Assembly (NCBI GenBank): GCA_017304945.1
Contig: JAFKLG010000079.1
Span: forward strand, 1-60,396
Reading direction: 5' to 3'
DNA: 60,396 bases
Source: Rhodospirillales bacterium
Lineage (GTDB): Bacteria; Pseudomonadota; Alphaproteobacteria; Acetobacterales; Acetobacteraceae
This document shows positions 35,810 through 44,381 of the stretch, piece by piece (position 1 is the stretch's first letter; every line of letters starts with the position of its first letter). The notes under the pieces were generated by a model. It worked only from the letters and a program-made list of their open reading frames with translations. It was not told the DNA's origin and searched no databases. Both the position numbers and the translations under genes were made by a program.

Positions 35810-36595
35810 TTATTGTGCGACCCAGCCGCCGTCGACGGACAGCGCGGCGCCGGTGATCGTCTTGGCATTGTCGGAGCACAGGAACACCGCGAGCGCGCCG
35901 ATATCCTCCGGCGTGGAGAACTGCGCCATCGGCTGCTTCTCCGACAGGAAGGCCCGCTTGGCGGCGTCCACGCTGATCCCCTCGGCCTGGGCGCGCGCCT
36001 CGAGCTGGCGCTGCACCAGCGGCGTCAGCACCCAGCCGGGGCAGATCGCATTCGCCGTCACGCCGTGATTGGCGAGTTCGATCGCGGCGACCTTGGTCAG
36101 CCCGACCACCGCGTGCTTGGCGGCCACGTAGGCGGATTTCTGCCCGCTCGCGACCAGGCCATGGGCGGAGGCGATGTTGACGATCCGCCCCCAGCCGCGC
36201 GCCTTCATCCCCGGGATCGCGGCCTTGCTCGCGTGGAACACCGCCGAGAGATTGATCGCGATGATCGCGTCCCACTTCTCCTCGGGAAAGTCCTCGATGT
36301 TGGCGACATGCTGGATGCCGGCGTTGTTCACCAGGACGTCGACCGCTCCCAGCGCCGCTTGCGCCTCGGCCACCGTGGCGGCGATCGCGGCAGGCTTGCT
36401 CATGTCGGCGGCGCTGTAGCGGGCGCGGATGCCGAACTCGGTCTCCAGGCCGGACCGTAGCGCCTCGATCTGCGCCGCGTCGCCGAAGCCGTTCAGCACG
36501 AGATCGGAGCCAGCGCCGGCGAGGGCGCGGGCGATGCCGAGACCGATGCCGCTGGTCGACCCGGTGACCAGCGCGACTTTTCCCTTCAGGCTCAT
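35810..36595 (-). CDS. bdhA: 3-hydroxybutyrate dehydrogenase
   Basis: A 261-residue SDR interconverting acetoacetate and (R)-3-hydroxybutyrate. Matches to bacterial BdhA include VTGSTSGIGLGIARALA, LNGFGDAAQIE, NNAGIQHVANIEDFPEEKWDAIIAIN (in parts), IASAHGLVASGQKSAY with catalytic Tyr and Lys (YVAAKHAVVG), NAICPGWVLTPLV and the insertion with RAFLSEKQPM. ATG 36595 gives the usual length; an upstream in-frame ATG at 36610 exists. It indicates polyhydroxybutyrate or ketone-body use. Confidence 0.94.
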   Translation of the reverse strand: MSLKGKVALVTGSTSGIGLGIARALAGAGSDLVLNGFGDAAQIEALRSGLETEFGIRARYSAADMSKPAAIAATVAEAQAALGAVDVLVNNAGIQHVANIEDFPEEKWDAIIAINLSAVFHASKAAIPGMKARGWGRIVNIASAHGLVASGQKSAYVAAKHAVVGLTKVAAIELANHGVTANAICPGWVLTPLVQRQLEARAQAEGISVDAAKRAFLSEKQPMAQFSTPEDIGALAVFLCSDNAKTITGAALSVDGGWVAQ

Positions 36596-36736
36596 GGGGC
36601 GCGTTCCCATCCTCTCATGGTGCGGCGCGGTATAGGCCGAACGGCAGGCGCCGCCCAGAGCCTGTCACCCGGACGGGCAACCACGGGGGCAGGCCGACGC
36701 CCCGCCGCGCCAAAGGCGACGTTCGAAGGAGGCCGC

Positions 36737-37660
36737 ATGCCGATCCCCCTCATCCTCGACTGCGATCCGGGCACGGACGACGCGCTGGCGCTGTTCCTCG
36801 CCTTTGCCTCGCCCGAACTGGACCTGCGCGCGATCACCGTGGCCGGCGGCAATGTCGGGCTGCCCCAGACGCTGCCGAACGCGCTGGCGCTGACCGCGCT
36901 CGCCCGCGCGCGCGTGCCCGTGCATGCCGGCGCCGACCGGCCCTTGCTGGGCGACTTCCGGTCCGCGCACGACATCCACGGCGCGGACGGGCTCGGCGGC
37001 ATCGTGCTGCCGGCCGGCGGCCCCGCCGCCCCGGACCTCGCCGTGGACGCGATCCGCCGCATCCTGCGCGAGAGCGCCGACCCGGTGACGCTGGTGGGGA
37101 TCGGACCGGCGACCAACCTCGCGCTGGCGCTGATGGCCGAACCGTCGCTCCGTGCCCGCGTCGCCGAGATCGTGCTGATGACCGGCGCCTGGGGGGAGGG
37201 CAACATCACGCCCGGCGCGGAATTCAACGCCTGGAGCGACCCGGAGGCATTGGCGGTGCTGCTCCGCACCGGCCGGCCGGTGACGCTGGTCACGCTCGAC
37301 CTGACCGCGCAGGCGCTGGTGACCCCGGCGCATCTCGCCGCGTGGCGAACCCGCGGCGGGGGCACTTGTCTCCGCGCCGCCTGCGACATCCAGGCGACCG
37401 TCCCGGCGTCGGTCCGCTTCGATCGGCAAGGCGCCCCGCTGCACGACCCCTGCGCGGTGGCCTGGCTGCTGCGTCCCGACCTGTTCGGCGTGCAGGAATG
37501 CCATGTCGAGGTGGATCTCGGCCCCGGACCCAGCCGCGGCCGCACCGTGATCGACCGCTGGGGCCGGCGCGGCCTGCCGGCCAACGCGCGCGTGCTGACG
37601 ACACTCGATGCCGACGTGTTCTTCACGCTGCTCGCGGACCGGCTGGCCTCCCTGCCCTGA
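36737..37660 (+). CDS. Inosine-uridine preferring nucleoside hydrolase
   Basis: A 307-residue nucleoside hydrolase that frees bases from ribonucleosides. The Ca-binding DCDPGTDDALALF lies at residues 8-20; other markers are GADRPLLG, HGADGLGG, the VTLVGIGPATNLALAL strand, MTGAWGEGNITPGAEFNAWSDP and LHDPCAVAWLL with the late catalytic residues. GAAGGAGG precedes ATG 36737. It stands just upstream of the branched-chain-type transporter, and together with the deaminase at 46738 it points to purine salvage. Confidence 0.95.
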   Translation: MPIPLILDCDPGTDDALALFLAFASPELDLRAITVAGGNVGLPQTLPNALALTALARARVPVHAGADRPLLGDFRSAHDIHGADGLGGIVLPAGGPAAPDLAVDAIRRILRESADPVTLVGIGPATNLALALMAEPSLRARVAEIVLMTGAWGEGNITPGAEFNAWSDPEALAVLLRTGRPVTLVTLDLTAQALVTPAHLAAWRTRGGGTCLRAACDIQATVPASVRFDRQGAPLHDPCAVAWLLRPDLFGVQECHVEVDLGPGPSRGRTVIDRWGRRGLPANARVLTTLDADVFFTLLADRLASLP

Positions 37661-37708
37661 GCGCCGGCAGCTGCGATGCGACCGGAGCGTGCGGCAACCG
37701 AGACGGCG

Positions 37709-37737
37709 TTGACAGGGCGGCGCGCCTGACGCTCAAT
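37709..37737 (+). promoter_or_regulatory. Sigma70-type promoter before the transporter operon
   Basis: TTGACA at 37709-37714 and CTCAAT at 37732-37737 are separated by 17 bp, 120 bp before the substrate-binding protein gene. The -35 is a consensus match; the -10 is moderate. Confidence 0.5.
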
Positions 37738-37859
37738 CCGCGCAAGCTGTCATAGAGTGCAGACATCTTGTCCCTCGGCTCACCTTCCTCCCAGCCTGCC
37801 TGCGGCGCCTTGCGCCGCGCACCGGTTCCGCGCTCCCCGAACGCACAGGATCTCGCGCC

Positions 37860-39071
37860 ATGACCTTCCGTCCCACGACGCGCCGCAGCACGCTTGCCGC
37901 CGGCGCCGCGGCCATTGCCGGCCTCGCCATGCCGACGGTGCTGCGGGCTGAGCCCGCCGCCATCAAGATCGGCCTGATCCATCCGGTGACCGGCCCGCTC
38001 GCCTTCTCCGGCAACCAGTGCCGCATCGGTGGGCAGATGGCGATCACCGACGTGAACGCGGCGGGCGGCATCAAGACGATGGGGGGTGCCAAGCTGGAGG
38101 CGCTGCTGGGGGACTCGCAGCTCAAGCCGGAACTGGCGGCGAGCCTGGTCGATCAGTTCGCCGAAGCCGGGGCGGCGGGATTCACCGGCTGCTACGCCTC
38201 CTCCCTCGGCCTCGCCGCGACGCAGGCGGCAGCGAAATACGGGCTGCCCTTCTCCATCGACAGCGGCGTGGCCGACAGCCTCACCACGCGCGGGCTCGCC
38301 AACACCTTCCGCCTGTTCCCCTCGGCCACGGTCTGCGTCAACGGGGCCGTGGACGAACTCGCGGGGCTGAACAAGGCCGCCGGCGGACCGGTGAAGACGG
38401 CCGTCCTGGTGCACGAGAACAGCGAGTTCGGCACCACCACCGCCGCGACCCTGAAGGAAAAGCTGCCCGCGATCGGCATCAAGGTGCTGGACGTGATGCC
38501 GCACGCGACACCGACGCGCGACTTCACCAACGTCGTGCTCCGCATCAAGGAGCAGAAGCCCGACCTGGTGATCATCTCCAACTACCTGAACGAATACGTG
38601 CTGCTGATCCGCACGCTCAAGCAGCAGCGGGTGCCGTCCGGCATCTTCTCGGTGTTCGGCGGCGGGTTCAGCCTGAAGTTCGCCAAGGAGCAGAACGACA
38701 TCTCGGAGGACGTGCTCGACTTCAACAACTGGCAGAACCCGAAGGCGCCGACGACCGCCGCGTTCCGCAAGCGGCTCGACGCGGCCGGCGTCGCCACCAC
38801 GTATGAGGTGTTCTTCGGCTACTATGCCGTGAAACTGCTCGCCGATGCGTTCGGGCGGGCAGGTACCGCGGACAAGGCGCAGGTCGTGCCCGCGCTCGGG
38901 GCCAGCACCTTCTACCCGGACATGCTTCCCTACAATCCGACCAAGTTCGTCAATGGCCAGAACCAGGGCGCGCAGGGCGTCGGGCTGCAGGTGCAGCATG
39001 CCGACGTGAAGGTCGTGTGGCCGGACCAGTTCGCGGACGCCAAGGCGATCTTTCCGCGGCCGAAGGGCTGA
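37860..39071 (+). CDS. Branched-chain amino acid-type ABC transporter substrate-binding protein
   Basis: A 403-residue type I periplasmic binding protein (LivJ-like). The N-terminus TTRRSTLAAGAAAIAGLAMP is a signal peptide with a twin-arginine, cleaved near VLRA-EP. IKIGLIHPVTGPLAFSGNQC, DVNAAGGIKTMGG and LLGDSQLKPELAA are family hallmarks. The periplasmic ligand could be an amino acid, amide, urea or purine-related compound; the neighbouring amidohydrolases and deaminase make a nitrogen compound likely. First gene of the operon with permeases and ATPases downstream. Confidence 0.95.
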   Translation: MTFRPTTRRSTLAAGAAAIAGLAMPTVLRAEPAAIKIGLIHPVTGPLAFSGNQCRIGGQMAITDVNAAGGIKTMGGAKLEALLGDSQLKPELAASLVDQFAEAGAAGFTGCYASSLGLAATQAAAKYGLPFSIDSGVADSLTTRGLANTFRLFPSATVCVNGAVDELAGLNKAAGGPVKTAVLVHENSEFGTTTAATLKEKLPAIGIKVLDVMPHATPTRDFTNVVLRIKEQKPDLVIISNYLNEYVLLIRTLKQQRVPSGIFSVFGGGFSLKFAKEQNDISEDVLDFNNWQNPKAPTTAAFRKRLDAAGVATTYEVFFGYYAVKLLADAFGRAGTADKAQVVPALGASTFYPDMLPYNPTKFVNGQNQGAQGVGLQVQHADVKVVWPDQFADAKAIFPRPKG

Positions 39072-39105
39072 GCGTGGTGCTGCCGCCGCGCCGCGACTTG
39101 CCGCG

Positions 39106-39978
39106 GTGATCTCGCTCTCGATCCTGGAAGCGGGCCTGGTCAACGGCCTGCTGACCGGCGGCGTCTACGCGCTGATCGCACTCGGCCTCACGCTGATCTA
39201 TGGCGTGCTGCACATCGTGAACTTCGCCCATGGCTCGTTGCTGATGGTGGCGATGTTCGGCGGCTGGATGCTGGTCGAATGGGCGCATCTCGATCCCTAC
39301 GCGGCGCTGCCGCTGATGATCGTGGTGATGTTCGCGATCGGCTGGGGTTTGTACGCCGGGGTGATCGGGCGCATCTCGGGCGGCGACGACCGGCGCATCC
39401 TGCTCGCCACGTTGGGCGTCGCGATCGTGCTCGACAACCTCGCCCTCGTGCTGTTCACCGGCGACACCCGCACGATCGAGACGCCCTACCAGTTCGCGGT
39501 GATCGAAGCGGGTCCACTGCTCCTCTCCGTGCCGAAGCTCATCTCGTTTGGCGTGGCGATCGTGCTGGCCCTGCTGCTCTGGGCGTTCATGGCGCGCACC
39601 GACATGGGGCGGGCGATCCGCGCCGTCGCGCGCGAGCCGGACGGCGCGCGGCTGGTCGGCATCCGGCCGGGGCGCATCTTCGCGCTCGCCTACGGGATCG
39701 GCATCGCGTGCCTGGGCGCGGCCGCCTGCCTGCTGCTGCCGACCTTCTACGTGTCGCCGCAGGTGGGCAACGTGTTCGTGCTGACCGCCTTCACCATCGT
39801 GGTCCTGGGCGGCATGGGCAGCTTCCCCGGCGCCGTGGTGGGCGGGCTGCTGATCGGCGTCACCGAAAGCCTGGGCGGGCTGTTCCTCGGCGAGTCGCTG
39901 GGGCCGATCGGGATCTCACTGGTGTTCATCCTGGTGCTGCTGTTCCGCCCCACCGGTCTGTTCCGAGCGGCGCGATGA
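39106..39978 (+). CDS. livH: Branched-chain amino acid-type ABC permease (LivH)
   Basis: A 290-residue inner-membrane permease starting at GTG 39106. LLTGGVYALIALGLTLIYGVLHIVNFAHG is split over helices one and two in the usual LivH manner, and IRAVAREPDGARLVGIRPGRIFALAYGIG contains the EAA-like ATPase-contact loop. ILGVF-type inner segments are replaced here by VLGGMGSFPGAVVGGLLIG, which is typical. Followed by a 238-bp gap with an inverted repeat, then livM. Confidence 0.95.
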   Translation: MISLSILEAGLVNGLLTGGVYALIALGLTLIYGVLHIVNFAHGSLLMVAMFGGWMLVEWAHLDPYAALPLMIVVMFAIGWGLYAGVIGRISGGDDRRILLATLGVAIVLDNLALVLFTGDTRTIETPYQFAVIEAGPLLLSVPKLISFGVAIVLALLLWAFMARTDMGRAIRAVAREPDGARLVGIRPGRIFALAYGIGIACLGAAACLLLPTFYVSPQVGNVFVLTAFTIVVLGGMGSFPGAVVGGLLIGVTESLGGLFLGESLGPIGISLVFILVLLFRPTGLFRAAR

Positions 39979-40008
39979 GAGGGCGTCGGGGGATGGGGCG
40001 GTCGGTGA

Positions 40009-40146
40009 AACCGCAGATGAACACGGATGAACACAGATGCGCCGAAGCTCGGCCATGGCCTGACGCGTCCGCCCCGCCGGCGGCGGAGCCCCGGCCGCTG
40101 CGCAGCGGCACGCGCCATCTGCGTTCATCCGCGTTCATCTGCGGTT
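40009..40146. repeat. 31-bp inverted repeat element between livH and livM
   Basis: Left arm 40009-40039 (AACCGCAGATGAACACGG then ATGAACACAGATG) and right arm 40116-40146 are inverted copies differing at two positions, with 76 bp between them. Each arm contains a 10-bp internal tandem (GATGAACACG). At both differences the minus-strand RNA would still form G-U pairs. The element is unlike the REP family elsewhere in the window. Confidence 0.85.
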
Positions 40147-40216
40147 CCAGCGATGCCGCACCCGGTTCCGGACCGTGGAGCCTTCCCGAACCCCGTCCAG
40201 CCCCGGAGCGCGTCCG

Positions 40217-41167
40217 GTGCTGAAATACTGGCCAGTCCTCCTCGTCGTGGCGGCTCTGCTGCCGTTGGCGTCGTCGTCGCAGTTCCTGGTGAACCTCGCG
40301 ATGCTCACCGCCTTCTCGGCGCTGCTGGGCCAGGGTTGGAACATCGCCTGCGGCTTCGGCGGACTGACCAGCTTCGGACACGCCGTCTTCTTCGGCATCG
40401 GCGCCTACGCGGTCGCGATCATGCAGACGCGGTTCGGCATCAATCCCTGGTTCGGCCTGCCGGCCGCCGCGGTGCTGGGCGCCGCCGCCGGTGCCGTGCT
40501 GGGCGCGGCCGCGTTCCGCGCCGGGCTGCGCGGCAGCTACTTCGCCCTGGTGACGCTCGCCTTCGCCGAGGTGTTCCGCATCCTCGCCAACTCGCTCGAG
40601 ATCACCAAGGGCGGCCTCGGCATCCTGATCCCGCTGCATCCCGCGCTGGCGAACTTTCAGTTCGACGATCGCCGCGAGGCCTATGCCCTGGTGCTGGCGG
40701 TGCTCGCGGTGGCGATGGGCGTCGCCGCCTGGCTGCGCCGGTCTCGCTTCGGCGCACGCCTCGTCGCCGTGCGCGAGAACGAGGACGCCGCCGCCGCACT
40801 CGGCATCCCGCTGGTGCGGACGAAGACCCAGGCATTGGCCCTGTCGGGCGCGGTCACCGCGACCGCCGGCGTGCTCTATGCGCAGATGTTCCTCTACGTC
40901 GACCCGTCCATCGCCTTCGGCGCCGACCGCAGCGTCGAGATGCTGCTGGTGGCCATGATCGGCGGCGCCGGCACGGTCTGGGGGCCGGTGCTGGGCGCGA
41001 TCGTGCTGCACCTGATCCAGGACACCGCGCGGCTGCTGATCGACACGCCCGGCTTCGCGCCGATGCTGTACGGCGCCATCCTGCTGGTGATCATCGCCTT
41101 CATGCCGAACGGGATCGCCGGCCTGCGCCTTCCTGCCCTGCGACGCAATCGGGTGCGGGATGCTTGA
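40217..41167 (+). CDS. livM: Branched-chain amino acid-type ABC permease (LivM)
   Basis: A 316-residue permease. GTG 40217 (MLKYWPVLLVVAALLPL) is preferred over the earlier GTG 40175, because it follows GGAGCG and begins the first helix. Family features are LGQGWNIACGFGGLTSFGHAVFFGIGAY (in two parts), SRFGARLVAVRENEDAAAALGI (ATPase-contact loop) and the GGAGTVWGPVLGAI segment. It overlaps livG by eight bases. Confidence 0.95.
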   Translation: MLKYWPVLLVVAALLPLASSSQFLVNLAMLTAFSALLGQGWNIACGFGGLTSFGHAVFFGIGAYAVAIMQTRFGINPWFGLPAAAVLGAAAGAVLGAAAFRAGLRGSYFALVTLAFAEVFRILANSLEITKGGLGILIPLHPALANFQFDDRREAYALVLAVLAVAMGVAAWLRRSRFGARLVAVRENEDAAAALGIPLVRTKTQALALSGAVTATAGVLYAQMFLYVDPSIAFGADRSVEMLLVAMIGGAGTVWGPVLGAIVLHLIQDTARLLIDTPGFAPMLYGAILLVIIAFMPNGIAGLRLPALRRNRVRDA

Positions 41168-41894
41168 GGTCCGGTCCCTCGCCAAGCGCTTCGGCGGGCT
41201 GCGCGCCGTCAAGGACGTGTCGCTCGACGTCCCGGCGGGGTCCATCACCGCGCTGATCGGGCCGAACGGCGCCGGCAAGACCACCACGTTCGCGATGATC
41301 GCGGGCTTCACCGTGCCGGATTCGGGGGCGGTGCGCTTCGCGGGCACGGAGATCACGCGCTGGCGGCCCGACCGGATCGCGGCGCTGGGGATGGTGCGGA
41401 CGTTCCAGATCACCCAGCCCTTCGCCGGGCTGACGGTGGCCGAGAACATCCGCGTCGGCGCCTTCCTCCGCCATCACGACGTGACCGAGGCCACCGCCCG
41501 CGCACGCGCGGTCGGCACCCGGCTGGGCCTCGGCCCCATGCTGGACCGGCCGGCCGCGGCGCTGACGGTCGCCGGGCGCAAGCGGCTGGAGGTTGCCCGC
41601 GCCCTGGCGACGGAACCGCGCCTGCTGCTGCTGGACGAGGTGATGGCCGGGCTCAATCCGTCGGAGGTGAACGAGATCGTGGCGCTGATCCGCCAGGTCC
41701 GCGACGGCGGGGTCACGATCCTGCTGATCGAGCACATCATGCAGGCGGTCGCGGCGCTGGCCGAGACCGCCCACGTGCTGGCCGAGGGGGCCCTGATCGC
41801 CTCCGGCACGCCTCGGCAGAGCGCGGCGGACCCGGCGGTGGTCGAGGCCTATCTCGGCCACGGCGCCGCGGCACGGATGGCGCGGCATGAGTGA
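41160..41894 (+). CDS. livG: Branched-chain amino acid-type ABC ATPase (LivG)
   Basis: A 244-residue ATPase with Walker A GPNGAGKTTTF, Q-loop VRTFQITQPFAGLTVAENI, a signature region LTVAGRKRLEVARAL (VAGRK replaces canonical LSGGQ, with the G and Arg retained), Walker B LLLLDEVMAGLN and the H-loop His in LLIEHIM. The weak signature motif is notable but occurs in LivG-type proteins. It overlaps livM and is separated from livF by a REP pair. Confidence 0.93.
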   Translation: MLEVRSLAKRFGGLRAVKDVSLDVPAGSITALIGPNGAGKTTTFAMIAGFTVPDSGAVRFAGTEITRWRPDRIAALGMVRTFQITQPFAGLTVAENIRVGAFLRHHDVTEATARARAVGTRLGLGPMLDRPAAALTVAGRKRLEVARALATEPRLLLLDEVMAGLNPSEVNEIVALIRQVRDGGVTILLIEHIMQAVAALAETAHVLAEGALIASGTPRQSAADPAVVEAYLGHGAAARMARHE

Positions 41895-41933
41895 CAGGCG
41901 CCAATCCCGTATGACGGCCGGCGGCGCCCCCCG

Positions 41934-42018
41934 TGTCATGGCCGCGCTTGTCGCGGCCATCTACGACTTTCCGTGCCCCTCGAAGTCGTGGATGGCCGGC
42001 ACAAGGCCGGCCATGACA
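41934..42018. repeat. Inverted pair of REP-like palindromes
   Basis: Element 1 (41934-41966) reads TGTCATGGCCGCG, CTTGT, CGCGGCCAT, CTACGA; element 2 (41986-42018) is its inverted near-copy (TGTCATGGCCGGC, CTTGT, GCCGGCCAT, CCACGA on the minus strand). The spacer is 19 bp. Both are palindromic and together can fold into a long hairpin in the livG-livF mRNA. Confidence 0.85.
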
Positions 42019-42110
42019 CAGGGGGCGGAGCCCCGGGTCGCCATGATACGAGGAGTGCACCCCCGGCCGCCTCTGTGCCTCCCACCACCCATGACACGGT
42101 GGGCGTGCCC

Positions 42111-42824
42111 ATGACCGAGCCGCTTCTGTCGGTCCGCGGCCTGCACGCCGGGTATGGACCGTTCCAGGTCCTGCACGGCATCGATCTCGACGTCCACCCC
42201 GGCGAAATCGTCGCCGTGCTCGGCGCCAACGGCGTCGGGAAGACCACGCTCAACCGCACGCTCTCCGGCCTGCTCGCGCCCTCGGCCGGCACCATCCGCT
42301 TCGACGGCGCCGATCTCACCCGCGCCGACCATGCGGCCATCGTCCGCGCCGGGCTGATCCACGTGCCGGAAGGCCGCCGCGTCTTCCCCAACCTCTCCGT
42401 CCGGGACAACCTCCTGCTCGGCGCCTACGCGCGCGGCCGCGCCGACCGCGGCGCCACGCTCGAGCGCGTGCTCACCATCTTCCCCCGGCTGCGCGAACGC
42501 CTCGCCCAGCATGCCGGCTCCATGAGCGGCGGCGAGCAGCAGATGCTCGCGATCGGCCGCGGCCTGATGGGCCAGCCGCGACTGCTGATCCTCGACGAAC
42601 CCTCCCTCGGCCTGTCGCCCCGCCTCACCGAGGACCTGTTCTCCTTGATCGCCACCCTGCACCAGGACGGGCTTTCCATCCTCCTGGTCGAGCAGAACGT
42701 CGTGCAATCGCTCGCCATCGCCCGGCGCGCCTTTGTCATCGAGCACGGGCACGTGGCACTCTCCGCCGCGGCGGCGCAGCTCACGGAAGACCCGAGGCTG
42801 CGCGCCGCCTATCTCGGCCTGTAG
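42111..42824 (+). CDS. livF: Branched-chain amino acid-type ABC ATPase (LivF)
   Basis: A 237-residue ATPase: Walker A GANGVGKTTLNRTLSG, VPEGRRVFPNLSVRDNLLLGA (typical LivF Q-loop neighbourhood), signature MSGGEQQMLAIGRGL, Walker B LLILDEPSLGLSP, H-loop-like LVEQNV. ATG 42111 gives the standard start LLSVRGLHAGYGPFQVLHG. Twelve bases separate it from the M20 peptidase gene. Confidence 0.96.
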   Translation: MTEPLLSVRGLHAGYGPFQVLHGIDLDVHPGEIVAVLGANGVGKTTLNRTLSGLLAPSAGTIRFDGADLTRADHAAIVRAGLIHVPEGRRVFPNLSVRDNLLLGAYARGRADRGATLERVLTIFPRLRERLAQHAGSMSGGEQQMLAIGRGLMGQPRLLILDEPSLGLSPRLTEDLFSLIATLHQDGLSILLVEQNVVQSLAIARRAFVIEHGHVALSAAAAQLTEDPRLRAAYLGL

Positions 42825-42836
42825 CGAGGAACGTCC

Positions 42837-43967
42837 ATGGACCCGAATGCCCTGCCCTTCGACGCCGACACGATGCTGGACGGGCTGCGGTCCTGGGTGG
42901 AGTGCGAAAGCCCGACCTTCGACGCCGCGGCGGTGAACCGCATGATGGACCTCGCCGCGCGCGACCTGGTGATCGCCGGCGCGCGGATCGAGCGCGTGGC
43001 CGGCCGCATGGGCTTCGGCGACTGCGTGCGCGCGACCTTCCCGCACAAGAAGGCGAACGAGCCCGGCATCCTGGTGATGGGCCATCTCGACACCGTCCAC
43101 CCGATCGGCACGCTGCGCGACCTGCCGTTCCGGCGGGAAGGCAACAAGGCCTGGGGGCCCGGCATCCTGGACATGAAGGGCGGCAACTATCTCTCGCTGG
43201 AGGCGATCCGCCAGCTCGCCCGCACCGGCATCCAGACCAACCTCCCAATCACCGTGCTGTTCACCAGCGACGAGGAAGTCGGCAGCCCCTCCACTCGCGA
43301 CCTGATCGAGGCCGAGGCGGCACGCCACCGCTACGTGCTGGTCCCGGAACCCGCCCGCCCCGACGGTGGCGTGGTCACCGGCCGCTACGCCATCGCCCGC
43401 TTCAACCTGGAATCCACCGGCCGCCCGAGCCATGCCGGCGCGCGCCTGTCCGAGGGCCGGTCCGCCATCAAGGAGATGGCCCGTAAGCTGATCGAGATCG
43501 AGGACATGACGACCGAGGACTGCACGTTCAGCGTCGGCGTCATCCAGGGCGGCCAGTGGGTGAACTGCGTCACCACCACCTGCCGCGGCGAAGCGCTGAG
43601 CATGGCCAAGCGGCAGGACGACCTCGATCGCGGCGTCGAGCGCATGCTCGCCCTGCGGGCCTCCGGCAACGACGTGCAGTTCAAGGTGACGCGCGGCGTG
43701 ACGCGCCCGGTGTGGGAGCCGGACGGGCGCACGATGGCGCTGTACGACCACGCCCGCGGCCTCGCGCGCCGGATCGGCTACGACATTTCCTCCCAGAGTT
43801 CGGGCGGCGGGTCGGACGGCAACTTCACCGGCGCGATGGGCATCCCGACGCTGGACGGGCTGGGCGTCGGCGGCGCCAATGCGCATACGCTGGACGAGCA
43901 CATCATGGTCGACAGCCTTGCCTATCGCGGCAAGCTGATGGCCGGGTTGCTGGCGACGCTGGAGTAG
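42837..43967 (+). CDS. M20-family metallopeptidase (carboxypeptidase G2-like)
   Basis: A 376-residue di-zinc hydrolase. Metal and catalytic residues are in MGHLDTVHPIG (His83, Asp85), GPGILDMKGGN (Asp112), TSDEEVGS (Glu146, Glu147) and the C-terminal GGANAHTLDEHI His. The dimerisation domain contains GRPSHAGARLSEGRSA. Substrates of the group are N-acyl amino acids or small peptides, glutamate amides among them. Its position 12 bp after livF suggests it acts on the imported compound in the cytoplasm; there is no signal peptide. Confidence 0.93.
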   Translation: MDPNALPFDADTMLDGLRSWVECESPTFDAAAVNRMMDLAARDLVIAGARIERVAGRMGFGDCVRATFPHKKANEPGILVMGHLDTVHPIGTLRDLPFRREGNKAWGPGILDMKGGNYLSLEAIRQLARTGIQTNLPITVLFTSDEEVGSPSTRDLIEAEAARHRYVLVPEPARPDGGVVTGRYAIARFNLESTGRPSHAGARLSEGRSAIKEMARKLIEIEDMTTEDCTFSVGVIQGGQWVNCVTTTCRGEALSMAKRQDDLDRGVERMLALRASGNDVQFKVTRGVTRPVWEPDGRTMALYDHARGLARRIGYDISSQSSGGGSDGNFTGAMGIPTLDGLGVGGANAHTLDEHIMVDSLAYRGKLMAGLLATLE

Positions 43968-44024
43968 GTCGCGGCGGAGGGATGGGCGGCGCGGCGGGCT
44001 CGCCGCCACCCCTCGCCTCTAACT

Positions 44025-44114
44025 GTCATGGCCGAGCGCGCCGCCACCCTCACCGTCATGGCTGGGCGCGCCGCCACCCTCACCGACATGGCCGGGCGCG
44101 CCGTCACCCTCACC
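44025..44114. repeat. Three 30-bp tandem repeats
   Basis: Exact 30-bp period: units start at 44025, 44055 and 44085, each GTCATGGCCGGGCGCG followed by CCGCCACCCTCACC with one to three substitutions. The first 13 bases equal the head of the REP element that follows at 44115, so the array looks like duplicated REP halves. No spacers are present, so this is not a CRISPR array. Confidence 0.9.
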
Positions 44115-44231
44115 GTCATGGCCGGGCTCGACCCGGCCATCCCCGCCCCCCCTGCGCTACGGCCGAGTGTCAGCCGGGACTACGCGCGGCTGGGTGCCGA
44201 TGGGGGTGGCCGGGTCAAGCCCGGCCATGAC
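44115..44231. repeat. Inverted pair of REP-like palindromes
   Basis: 44115-44141 (GTCATGGCCGGGC, TCGA, CCCGGCCAT) and its inverted copy 44205-44231 (GTCATGGCCGGGC, TTGA, CCCGGCCAC on the minus strand), with a 63-bp spacer. Same family as at 31652 and 41934. Confidence 0.85.
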
Positions 44232-44341
44232 GTTCTGCTCCGGTCCACGTTGAGGTGCCGGCCATGACGTTGAGGTATCGGCCAGGACGTTCTGCTCCGG
44301 ACCACGTTCTGCTCCGGTCCACGTCGAGGTGCCGGCCTTGA
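44231..44341. repeat. Mosaic of two 20-bp modules
   Basis: Module A (CGTTCTGCTCCGGTCCACGT) occurs at 44231, 44288 (one change) and 44305; module B (TGAGGTGCCGGCCATGACGT) at 44251, 44271 (variant) and 44325 (variant, truncated), in the order A-B-B-A-A-B. Neighbouring A copies overlap by three bases. This fills the rest of the 414-bp gap before the alcohol dehydrogenase; no gene is seen in it. Confidence 0.85.
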
Positions 44342-44381
44342 GGCCTCACACCACCACCGCCCTCCCCCATGCCGCCTGTGA

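Noticed and set aside
32981..36460. 1159-codon open frame on the plus strand
   Set aside because: Antisense shadow of the parvulin, epimerase, gmhA and bdhA genes. A long stop-free complement is common at this GC content.
41961..44009. 682-codon open frame on the minus strand
   Set aside because: Antisense to livF and the M20 peptidase, no domain motifs.
44025..44114. CRISPR-like 30-bp repeats
   Set aside because: The repeats are contiguous with no unique spacers and no cas gene is nearby.
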